A DNA stretch of 5,653 nt from Endomicrobium sp. GTDB taxonomy: Bacteria; Elusimicrobiota; Endomicrobiia; Endomicrobiales; Endomicrobiaceae. Below are positions 1-5,579 of this stretch, piece by piece (positions within the stretch are counted from its first letter, which is position 1; each line of letters begins with the position of its first letter). The position numbers and the translations under genes were made by a program. The stretch spans positions 1 to 5,653 of the forward strand of contig JAISIG010000014.1 in NCBI GenBank assembly GCA_031262135.1, given 5' to 3'. The notes beneath the pieces were generated by a model, which was not told the origin of the DNA, ran no database searches, and saw only the letters and a program-made list of their open reading frames with translations.

Positions 1-902
1 ATAATAATCCTATTGCTGTTTTAATAAGAGGCGATCATGAAATCAATGAAGATAAATTAAAAAGGGTACTTAATACAAATAATATTAATCTTGCTAATAC
101 AAAATTTCTTCATATGTTAGATCTAACTCCAGGATTCTTAGGACCAGTTAATTTAAAGCAAAATATAAAAATTATAGCTGATTTATCAGTATTAGATATT
201 TGTAATGCTTTAACTGGGTCTAATAAATCTGATTATCATCTACAAAATGTCAATTATAAAAGAGATTATACTGTTGACATCATAGCAGACATAAGAAAAT
301 TCAAATATAACGATTTATGTCCTCAATGTAAAATGTCTATACTTGATGTATCAAAAGGCATCGAGATAGGCCATACATTTAAACTTGATGTTAAATATTC
401 TAAATTAATGAACGGAACATATGTTAATAAAGAAGGCAAAAGAAACTTAATGTATATGGGGTGTTACGGTATAGGAGTGACAAGACTACTTGTTGCTATA
501 GTAGAACAATGTCATGATCAAGATGGAATTATATGGCCTAAACTTATTGCTCCATTTGATGTAATAATTATTCCCATTAATTTTAACAATGAATATATCA
601 AAAAAATAATAAAATATTTATGTAATGTATTTCATGAGAATAGATTAGAGGTATTAGTTGACGATAGACAAGCAATTAATATTAGAAGTAGACTTAAAGA
701 TGCTGATTTAATAGGAGTGCCTTACAGAGTTATAATTAATAAGAACTTTATTTCTAAACAATTAGTTGAATTGAAATGTAGAAAAGATAAAAGGAACAAT
801 ACTAAATTGGTACATATAAATCACATAATATATGAAATATTAGGTAATTCTGATATGAAAGAAATGAAAAAAAATTTTGAATTAAAAGAGAAAACTAACT
901 AA
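1..902 (+). CDS. proS: Prolyl-tRNA synthetase, C-terminal part (5' end outside window)
   Basis: This class II aminoacyl-tRNA synthetase charges tRNA-Pro with proline in the cytosol. The reading frame is open from base 3 and gives 299 residues, a little over half of the roughly 570 usual for the bacterial type. The first residues (IRGDHEINEDKL) match the end of the inserted editing (INS) domain, so this is the bacterial ProRS form with editing insert. A CPQC motif lies near residues 106-109, followed by GIEIGHTFKLDVKYS, which matches the family's RGIEVGHIFQLGTKYS block of the catalytic core. Class II motif 3 (YGIGVTR, about 155-161) carries the ATP-binding Arg. The anticodon-binding domain follows from about 185 to 277 (DDRQ...KDADLIGVP). 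Its segment after DDR departs from the common ERPGVKF wording and looks one residue longer. The ATG at 114 is internal, not the start. The stop lies 6 nt from the convergent mtaB stop. The identification is firm. Confidence 0.96.
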   Translation, partial: NNPIAVLIRGDHEINEDKLKRVLNTNNINLANTKFLHMLDLTPGFLGPVNLKQNIKIIADLSVLDICNALTGSNKSDYHLQNVNYKRDYTVDIIADIRKFKYNDLCPQCKMSILDVSKGIEIGHTFKLDVKYSKLMNGTYVNKEGKRNLMYMGCYGIGVTRLLVAIVEQCHDQDGIIWPKLIAPFDVIIIPINFNNEYIKKIIKYLCNVFHENRLEVLVDDRQAINIRSRLKDADLIGVPYRVIINKNFISKQLVELKCRKDKRNNTKLVHINHIIYEILGNSDMKEMKKNFELKEKTN

Positions 903-908
903 AATGTA

Positions 909-2075
909 TTATATTGTAGCTTTTTTAGTAACTAAAACATTGAATACTCCTTTTTCTTGTGCTTGTTGTTTATGAGGGATTTTAATATAATTATCAGTAA
1001 GAGCTTGATTATATCCTATTTGTACTGCAGGTCTAACAATACCAAAATTTTTTTGAATAAAGTATTTATTTTTCTTTAAATTAATTAACCTCAATTCTCT
1101 TGCTCGTTTATTTATAATAAATGGACTAATTTTATTTCTTAATAATGATGCTTGTGTTATACCCCTATCAGAATATTTAAAAATATGAAGTTTGGCAAAA
1201 TTAACTTTTTCTAAAAATTTACATGTTTCATTATGATACTCATTTGTTTCCCCTGGAAATCCAGTAATAATATCAGTTGTTAAAGTTAAATCTGGAATGT
1301 TATCAAATATAGCATTTATTTTCTGTAAAAATTCTTCTGCTGAGTACTTTCTATTCATTAATTGCAGAATGGGATTACTGCCAGATTGTAATGGGATATG
1401 TAAATGATGACATATTTTAGATGGATAATTAGATAATATGTTTATAATACGATTATCGATCGTATTTAATTCTATAGATGAAAGTCTTATTCTAAAATTC
1501 ATAGGAATAGTAACTAGTTTTTCTAAGAGATTTGCTAATCCATATTCATATTCACCTAAATTAATTCCTGTTAACACTATTTCAAAGTATCCATTTGATA
1601 TTAATTGTTGTATCTCAGATAAGATGACACTGAATTTTTTACTATACAATATATTTCTTATATATGGAATGATACAGTAACTACAAAAATGGTTACAACC
1701 ATCTTGGATTTTTACAAATGCCCTAGAATGAAAATCAAAATTTTTAATTGAATAATTAGAGAATAATTTTGTTTTATCCGTTAAAATGTGGATATTTGGA
1801 TATAAGCTTTTTAAATTAATACTTTTATTACGACTAAGACAGCCAGTTAGAATAATATTAGTTGATTTGTTAAACTTTGAAAGTTTATCTAATAAATTAA
1901 TACATTTGGCGTCTGTTTCTGCAGTAACTGTACAAGAATTTACAATAATTAAACTTGCTTTTTCAATTAACCATGTATGTTGAAAATTATTTTTTTTCAT
2001 GGTTTCTGAAATTAATTGTGATTCATATTGATTCACTTTACACCCAAAGGTATAAATATAATAATATTTATTCAT
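909..2075 (-). CDS. mtaB: tRNA t6A37 methylthiotransferase MtaB (radical SAM)
   Basis: MtaB-type enzymes turn t6A into ms2t6A at position 37 of tRNAs reading ANN codons, notably tRNA-Lys(UUU), using two 4Fe-4S clusters and S-adenosylmethionine. The 388-residue product shows the full methylthiotransferase plan. An N-terminal UPF0004 domain opens with TFGCKVNQYES, with cluster ligands Cys12, Cys48 (NSCTVT) and Cys79 (TGCLSR). The radical-SAM motif CNHFCSYC gives Cys127, Cys131 and Cys134. It is followed by HLHIPLQSGS, TDIITGFPGET and the HIFKYSDR block. A short C-terminal TRAM-like stretch (LTDNYIKI near 360) would bind tRNA. TFGCKVN rather than the MiaB-like wording, and LTDNY in the TRAM, favour MtaB over MiaB or RimO. 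It is about 40 residues shorter than many MtaB proteins, mainly through compact loops. The ATG start precedes the conserved N-terminus by a few residues; only a weak GGGA lies upstream of it. It diverges from the phosphoglycerate mutase gene. Confidence 0.9.
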   Translation of the reverse strand: MNKYYYIYTFGCKVNQYESQLISETMKKNNFQHTWLIEKASLIIVNSCTVTAETDAKCINLLDKLSKFNKSTNIILTGCLSRNKSINLKSLYPNIHILTDKTKLFSNYSIKNFDFHSRAFVKIQDGCNHFCSYCIIPYIRNILYSKKFSVILSEIQQLISNGYFEIVLTGINLGEYEYGLANLLEKLVTIPMNFRIRLSSIELNTIDNRIINILSNYPSKICHHLHIPLQSGSNPILQLMNRKYSAEEFLQKINAIFDNIPDLTLTTDIITGFPGETNEYHNETCKFLEKVNFAKLHIFKYSDRGITQASLLRNKISPFIINKRARELRLINLKKNKYFIQKNFGIVRPAVQIGYNQALTDNYIKIPHKQQAQEKGVFNVLVTKKATI

Positions 2076-2094
2076 TTTTTATATTCCCATTTAA

Positions 2095-2103
2095 ATTATA
2101 ACA
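2095..2103 (-). promoter_or_regulatory. Candidate extended -10 for mtaB
   Basis: The minus strand reads TGTTATAAT, a perfect extended -10 (TGnTATAAT), with no convincing -35 at the usual distance. It would start transcription only about a dozen bases before the mtaB ATG, giving a very short leader. A second TATAAT on the same strand at 2127-2122, with TTTAAA 17 nt upstream inside the palindrome, would give a leader of about 40 nt and is an alternative. TATAAT-like words arise easily in sequence this AT-rich. Confidence 0.4.
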
Positions 2104-2133
2104 AAAATTTTTTCAAAGTAGATTATAAGATAT

Positions 2134-2160
2134 GCATAACATATTTTAAATATGTTATGC
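2134..2160. repeat. Perfect 27-bp palindrome (13+1+13) between divergent genes; candidate operator
   Basis: The left arm is GCATAACATATTT and the right arm AAATATGTTATGC, perfect inverted copies around one central T at 2147. The palindrome lies between mtaB (-) and the phosphoglycerate mutase gene (+). Its right end supplies the TG of an extended -10 for the latter, and its left half covers the -35 region of a candidate mtaB promoter. With a single central base it would have to open at least three bases to form a hairpin, and no U-run fits a terminator, so a DNA site for a dimeric regulator is more likely. I do not recognise it as a known operator consensus. The symmetry is seen; the regulatory role is inferred. 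Confidence 0.6.
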
Positions 2161-2166
2161 TATAAT
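2158..2166 (+). promoter_or_regulatory. Extended -10 promoter for the phosphoglycerate mutase gene
   Basis: TGCTATAAT is an exact extended -10 (TGnTATAAT). Transcription would begin around 2173, giving a leader of about 38 nt to the ATG at 2211. No good TTGACA-like -35 is seen 16-18 nt upstream, where the palindrome lies; extended -10 promoters often do without one. The first three bases are the end of the palindrome, so a bound protein there would block polymerase. Confidence 0.55.
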
Positions 2167-2210
2167 AATACATAGTAATAAAAATTTTAATTTTATAAAG
2201 AGAGCTTTAA

Positions 2211-2897
2211 ATGTATAAAATCATTTTAATGAGACATGGAGAAAGTATTTGGAATAAGGAAAATAAATTCACCGGATGGACTGATATAGATTTATCAGAA
2301 AAAGGGTATCAAGATAGTATTTTAGCTGGTAGAAAACTATTAGAACATAGTTTAACGTTTAATATCGCATATACTTCTGTTTTAAAAAGAGCAATTAAAA
2401 CTTTATTTAATCTATTAGAAATAATGGACTTATTATGGATTCCAGTCATAAAAAGTTGGAGATTGAATGAAAGACATTATGGAGCCTTACAGGGGTTAAA
2501 TAAATTAGAAACAGCACAAAAATATGGCAAAGATAAGGTGCAAATGTGGCGTAGAAGTTATGATGTAACTCCAATGCAACTAACAAAAGGAGATTCTAGA
2601 TACCCTGGAAAAGATATTAAGTATACTAATATTCCACGTGAGCAACTGCCTTTAACTGAATGCTTAAAAGATACAGTGAAACGTGTGATTCCATTCTGGC
2701 AGAAGGAAATTACACCTAATATAAAGGAAGGAAAAAAAATAATTATTGTTGCACATGGTAATAGTTTAAGAGCACTAATAAAATATTTAGAGAATATAAG
2801 TGACGATGAAATAATTAACTTAAATATTCCAACTGCTACTCCCATCGTTTGTAATTTAGATAATAACTTAAAACTAATAAATAGATATATAATATAA
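2211..2897 (+). CDS. gpmA: 2,3-bisphosphoglycerate-dependent phosphoglycerate mutase
   Basis: This cytosolic enzyme interconverts 3- and 2-phosphoglycerate in glycolysis and gluconeogenesis through a phosphohistidine. The 228-residue product has the histidine-phosphatase signature LMRHGES at the N-terminus, with Arg8 and phospho-acceptor His9. [13 protein letters not shown] follows at 20-32, then Arg60 in SVLKRAIKT, the general acid/base Glu87 in [10 protein letters not shown], Arg114-Arg115, and the second catalytic His182 in [16 protein letters not shown] near 205-211 is the usual late block. The protein stops about 20 residues earlier than E. coli GpmA and so lacks the flexible C-terminal tail, as some bacterial members do. 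All catalytic residues are present, so it should be active. The ATG sits directly before the conserved [17 protein letters not shown] at 2197-2204 is a weak ribosome site. It appears to be transcribed from its own extended -10 beside the palindrome. Confidence 0.95.
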   Translation: MYKIILMRHGESIWNKENKFTGWTDIDLSEKGYQDSILAGRKLLEHSLTFNIAYTSVLKRAIKTLFNLLEIMDLLWIPVIKSWRLNERHYGALQGLNKLETAQKYGKDKVQMWRRSYDVTPMQLTKGDSRYPGKDIKYTNIPREQLPLTECLKDTVKRVIPFWQKEITPNIKEGKKIIIVAHGNSLRALIKYLENISDDEIINLNIPTATPIVCNLDNNLKLINRYII

Positions 2898-3046
2898 AAA
2901 GAAGATTATTTTTCAATAAAGTGCATTTTAATAATAAAATAAAATTTTCTAAAATGGGTATATTAGTGTTTTTAATCTTATATTCGAAAGAACGGTTGAT
3001 TTTAGTAATATTATAAATAAAGTTAATTTAAATCAAAAAAAATAAT

Positions 3047-3052
3047 AGGAGA
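3047..3052 (+). promoter_or_regulatory. Ribosome binding site of the transketolase subunit gene
   Basis: AGGAGA lies 13 nt before the ATG at 3066, a little farther than ideal. No in-frame ATG, GTG or TTG lies closer, so it supports the ATG as the start. Confidence 0.6.
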
Positions 3053-3065
3053 TAGATTAAATAAA

Positions 3066-4013
3066 ATGGAAAAAAAAGCAACTAGATTTGGATTCGGAGA
3101 GGCTCTTGTTGAACTTGGAAAAGAAAATAATAAAATCTTTGTATTAGGTGCCGATACAGTATCATCAGTCGCTTTAAATAGTTTTGCAACGTTATTTCCA
3201 ACAAGGTTTCTAAATGTTGGTATTGCAGAAACAAATCTAGTAGGTATAGCTGCTGGTCTTTCTCTTGTTGGATTTATTCCATTTATTTCAACTTATAGTA
3301 TATTCATATCAGGTAGAGCTTGGGAACAAATAAGAAATACAATTTGTTATTCAAATCTTAATGTTAAAATAGGAGGATCTCATTCTGGTATTACAGTAGG
3401 AGCTGATGGTGCTACCCATCAAGCCTTAGAAGACATTAGCATTATGAGATGTATTCCTAATATGAATGTTATATGTCCATGTGATTTTATTGAAACTAAA
3501 AAAGCTGTTATTGCAAGTAGTAAATTAGCTGGCCCAGTATACATACGATATAGCAGGGAAGAAACTCCAATTATTACCAACCATGATACTCCATTTAATT
3601 TTGGGAAAGCAAATATCTTAGAACATGGAGATGACGTTGCTATTATAGCTTGTGGTAATATGGTATATGAAGCATTGAAAGCCACCCAAATTTTAAAAAA
3701 CGAAAAACATATTCATGCAACGCTTATTAATCTACATACAATTAAACCTATAGATGAAGATAGCATCATTAAAGTAGCAAAAAAATGCAAAGCAATTGTA
3801 TCAGTCGAAGAACATCAAATTTATGGAGGATTAGGATCAGCAATATCCGAAGTCCTAGGAGCAAAATGTCCTACACCTATTGAAATGATCGGTATGTATG
3901 ATACTTTTGGAGAATCAGGAAAGCCAAGCGAATTATTAGCAAAATTTAAATTAACATCATATGATATCATTAATAGAGTGTTAAAGGTAATACAAAGAAA
4001 ACATACTAACTAA
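3066..4013 (+). CDS. Transketolase, C-terminal subunit (split form)
   Basis: Transketolase moves two-carbon ketol units between sugar phosphates with thiamine diphosphate. In the split form one subunit holds the cofactor-binding N-domain and this one the pyrimidine-binding and C-terminal domains. The 315 residues cover both latter parts. The Pyr domain (about 5-165) has the catalytic Glu55 in VGIAETN, GSHSGITVGADGATHQALEDI at 104-124 and the substrate-contact stretch PVYIRYSR at 157-164. The transketolase C domain (about 185-305) has TIKPID and EEHQIYGGLGSAISEVL. The length matches the stand-alone C-terminal subunit. 1-deoxyxylulose-5-phosphate synthase and pyruvate dehydrogenase E1 beta share the fold, but the Pyr-domain wording fits transketolase best. 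The partner subunit normally sits directly upstream; here phosphoglycerate mutase precedes it by 168 nt, so the N-terminal half must be encoded elsewhere or be missing. I see no clear promoter in that gap. Confidence 0.88.
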   Translation: MEKKATRFGFGEALVELGKENNKIFVLGADTVSSVALNSFATLFPTRFLNVGIAETNLVGIAAGLSLVGFIPFISTYSIFISGRAWEQIRNTICYSNLNVKIGGSHSGITVGADGATHQALEDISIMRCIPNMNVICPCDFIETKKAVIASSKLAGPVYIRYSREETPIITNHDTPFNFGKANILEHGDDVAIIACGNMVYEALKATQILKNEKHIHATLINLHTIKPIDEDSIIKVAKKCKAIVSVEEHQIYGGLGSAISEVLGAKCPTPIEMIGMYDTFGESGKPSELLAKFKLTSYDIINRVLKVIQRKHTN

Positions 4014-4101
4014 AAAAAATTTGATTTTTTAAAATAATTTTATTACTATATTAGTACCATCTCATCTTAGTCTTGTAAATAATTTTTTCCTTTGTTGGTA
4101 T

Positions 4102-4176
4102 GGGGATGTAGTGTAGTCTGGTTAACACGTTGCCCTGTCAAGGCAGAGACCACGGGTTCAAATCCCGTCATCCCCG
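4102..4176 (+). tRNA. tRNA-Asp (anticodon GTC)
   Basis: A complete 75-nt cloverleaf. The acceptor GGGGATG pairs perfectly with CATCCCC. The D stem is GTGT/ACAC. The anticodon stem TTGCC/GGCAG (one G-T pair) holds loop CTGTCAA with anticodon GTC at 4137-4139. The T arm is ACGGG-TTCAAAT-CCCGT. The discriminator is G, the Asp identity base. CCA is not encoded (TTC follows), so it must be added after transcription. It lies 88 nt after the transketolase gene and may share its transcript; no strong promoter is seen. Its 3' end is 16 nt from the convergent Bax-inhibitor stop. GC content is far above its surroundings, as expected for tRNA in an AT-rich genome. Confidence 0.97.
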
Positions 4177-4192
4177 TTCTGTTTCTATTTTA

Positions 4193-4915
4193 TTATTTCT
4201 CTATATTTTTGATTTTAAACAAAAGTTTCAAAATTTCTAAATATAACCATATCACTGTAATCATAAGAGCAAAACTACTGTACCATTCCATATATTTGGG
4301 AGCACCATAAGATACCCCGTTTTCTATTAAATCAAAGTCTGATAAAAGATTTAAAGCTGCAACAATTACTATTATTAAAGAAATAATTATTCCTATTCCA
4401 GATATACTATTAATATGGAATATATTATTTATTCCAAAGCAGTGTAAAATGAAATCTATAAAATATATAACAGATATGGTTAATGTTGAAAGAAGTATTA
4501 TTTTTTTTGTTGAGGAAGTATAACGTAAAATCCCAGATTTATATGATGCTAACATACAAATTAAAACACATAATGTTAACAAGATAGCATGTGTTACTAT
4601 TCCAGTATAATTATTAAAGTAGACAGATACAGTTCCAAGTATTAGCCCCTCACAAATAGCATAAAGTGGAGCTAAGATAGTAGCTGTATTTTTTTTAAAA
4701 ATTATAATCATAGATAAAATTGAAGCAACAATAGATATTGGAAGTAACAAAGAAAATGTTACTATAGTATGTGTCCATGAATATAATGCTCCTGCAACAA
4801 GACACATCCATAATATTATACTTTTATTAATTGTCCCTATAGTAGTCATAGTTGCATTGCTATTGTTAAACGCAGAAGTTTTAAAGATGTTATCTTTTAA
4901 AAGTGGATTACTCAT
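4193..4915 (-). CDS. Bax inhibitor-1/YccA family multi-pass membrane protein
   Basis: The 240-residue protein belongs to the long bacterial branch of the Bax-inhibitor-1 family. Its hallmarks are an N-terminal NP...F...N...MT..GTINK stretch (to about 31), AGALYSW at 41-47, FKKN...APLYAICEGLILG at 73-94, YTGIVTHAILLT near 103-113, AALNLLSDFDLIENG at 186-200, GAPKYMEWY at 204-212 and WLYLEILKLL at 223-232. About seven hydrophobic segments alternate with short loops, so it is an inner-membrane protein; there is no cleavable signal peptide. The DFD acidic pair and the late Glu fall where family members carry pH-sensing or ion-pathway acids. Relatives have been linked to calcium leak and stress, but the role of this branch is not settled. 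The ATG overlaps the upstream NUDIX stop (ATGA), with AAGGAG nine bases before it, so the two are translationally coupled. Confidence 0.93.
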   Translation of the reverse strand: MSNPLLKDNIFKTSAFNNSNATMTTIGTINKSIILWMCLVAGALYSWTHTIVTFSLLLPISIVASILSMIIIFKKNTATILAPLYAICEGLILGTVSVYFNNYTGIVTHAILLTLCVLICMLASYKSGILRYTSSTKKIILLSTLTISVIYFIDFILHCFGINNIFHINSISGIGIIISLIIVIVAALNLLSDFDLIENGVSYGAPKYMEWYSSFALMITVIWLYLEILKLLFKIKNIEK

Positions 4916-5373
4916 TTTGATAATCTCCTTAATACAAAATTGTATGCTTCTTGAAGAATTAATTTTTGGCTTCTAAAATAAAGAATATTTATGGCTTCAT
5001 TAATAGTACACCATCTAGCCTCTAAAATTTCACAGTTATCAGTAATTTTGATATTATATTTTAAATCAGCAACAGCTAAAAAGTATACATTGCACTTCTT
5101 TATTATAATACTGCTGTTATTTTGTTCTTCTTTTCTATGAATTATATACTGTTCTTTTTCTTTAAAATTTGATACAAAGTTCACTATAGATAAACCTGTT
5201 TCTTCGTAAATTTCACGTTTAGCTGTCTCAGAATCAGTTTCTTCTAGTTTTTGGTGGCCTTTTGGAAAGCCCCATTTATTAAAACATTTTGACTTTACTA
5301 ATAGAAAAAAAATTTTCTTATCAGTAATATTATAAATTACTGCTCCATAAGAAACTTCTTTTTTATGTACCAC
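4912..5373 (-). CDS. NUDIX hydrolase, probable diadenosine tetraphosphate (Ap4A) hydrolase type
   Basis: NUDIX enzymes cleave a nucleoside diphosphate linked to another group. The box matches GX5EX7REUXEEXGU exactly, from Gly39 to Leu61 (ends GHQKLEE and REIYEETGL), with the metal-binding Glu54, Glu57 and Glu58. The early SYGAVIY strand and WGFPKGH just before the box are typical of asymmetric bis(5'-nucleosyl)-tetraphosphatases, so Ap4A is the likeliest substrate; an RNA 5'-pyrophosphohydrolase role is less likely but not excluded. With the start chosen here it has 153 residues, normal for the family. I use GTG at 5373, nine bases after AGGA and just before the conserved core. The frame's first ATG at 5442 lies inside tRNA-His and would add 23 residues encoded partly by tRNA. 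The gene ends in TGA, overlapping the Bax-inhibitor ATG by four bases, and follows the tRNA-His by 27 nt. Confidence 0.87.
   Translation of the reverse strand: MVHKKEVSYGAVIYNITDKKIFFLLVKSKCFNKWGFPKGHQKLEETDSETAKREIYEETGLSIVNFVSNFKEKEQYIIHRKEEQNNSSIIIKKCNVYFLAVADLKYNIKITDNCEILEARWCTINEAINILYFRSQKLILQEAYNFVLRRLSK
4925..4930 (-). promoter_or_regulatory. Strong Shine-Dalgarno for the Bax-inhibitor gene, inside the NUDIX gene
   Basis: The minus strand reads AAGGAG with 9 nt to the ATG at 4915. It lies within the last codons of the NUDIX gene, so translation of the first gene should feed the second. It also shows that the organism uses ordinary Shine-Dalgarno initiation. Confidence 0.8.
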
Positions 5374-5382
5374 TATAAAAAT

Positions 5383-5386
5383 TCCT
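5383..5386 (-). promoter_or_regulatory. Ribosome binding site that fixes the NUDIX GTG start
   Basis: AGGA on the minus strand stands nine bases before GTG at 5373. No ATG lies between the tRNA-His end and the NUDIX core, so this site decides in favour of the GTG start. Confidence 0.6.
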
Positions 5387-5400
5387 ATAATAAAAAAAAG

Positions 5401-5475
5401 GGTGGATGACGGGATTTGAACCCGCAGCCTTCGGCGCCACAAGCCGATGCTCTATCCAATTGAGCTACAACCACC
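5401..5475 (-). tRNA. tRNA-His (anticodon GTG)
   Basis: A 75-nt cloverleaf including the extra G-1 that marks tRNA-His, paired with discriminator C73. The D stem is GCTC/GAGC. The anticodon stem TCGGC/GCCGA holds loop TTGTGGC with anticodon GTG at 5440-5438. The T arm is GCGGG-TTCAAAT-CCCGT with one G-T pair. The acceptor GTGGTTG/CATCCAC has a T-T mismatch at 5:68, unusual for a working tRNA. CCA is not encoded; one C and then eight T follow on this strand. It lies 11 nt after tRNA-Arg and 27 nt before the NUDIX start codon, so the three are probably one transcript. Confidence 0.95.
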
Positions 5476-5486
5476 AACAAATTAAA

Positions 5487-5560
5487 CGTCCCTGGCGTGA
5501 GTTGAACACACAACCTACTGCTTAGAAGGCAGTTGCTCTATCCAATTGAGCTACAGGGAC
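5487..5560 (-). tRNA. tRNA-Arg (anticodon TCT)
   Basis: A complete 74-nt cloverleaf. The acceptor GTCCCTG/CAGGGAC is perfect and the discriminator is G. The D stem is GCTC/GAGC. The anticodon stem ACTGC/GCAGT holds loop CTTCTAA with anticodon TCT at 5526-5524, reading AGA and AGG, the arginine codons favoured by AT-rich genomes. The T arm is GTGTG-TTCAACT-CACGC with one T-G pair. CCA is not encoded. Only 19 nt separate it from the aminotransferase stop, too little for a separate promoter outside that gene. Confidence 0.97.
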
Positions 5561-5579
5561 AAAAATAGTTTTTTTATTT

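Noticed and set aside
1438..1983. Two plus-strand open frames (1438-1680 and 1786-1983) opposite mtaB.
   Set aside because: Both lie wholly on the antisense of a conserved radical-SAM gene, have no recognisable domain and no ribosome site; they are shadows of low-complexity codons.
2558..2845. Minus-strand open frame opposite gpmA.
   Set aside because: It is the complement of catalytic-core codons of gpmA and has no family resemblance.
2925..2940. Hairpin ATTTTA-ATAA-TAAAAT after gpmA as a terminator.
   Set aside because: Only A-T pairs and no following T-run; such hairpins are expected by chance here.
2898..3065. Possible promoter (TTGATT at 2996, TATAAA at 3012) for the transketolase subunit gene.
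   Set aside because: The two elements are only 10 nt apart, far from the 16-18 nt needed, and neither has a good partner at the right distance.
3419..3685. Minus-strand open frame opposite the transketolase subunit gene.
   Set aside because: Antisense of a well-conserved gene, with no independent support.
4014..4030. Seven-base hairpin AAAAAAT/ATTTTTT just after the transketolase stop as a terminator.
   Set aside because: The stem is pure A-T with a three-base loop, too weak to call in sequence this AT-rich; read-through into tRNA-Asp is equally plausible.
4092..4310. Plus-strand open frame spanning tRNA-Asp and the end of the Bax-inhibitor gene.
   Set aside because: Its first third is translated tRNA and the rest is antisense of a membrane-protein gene.
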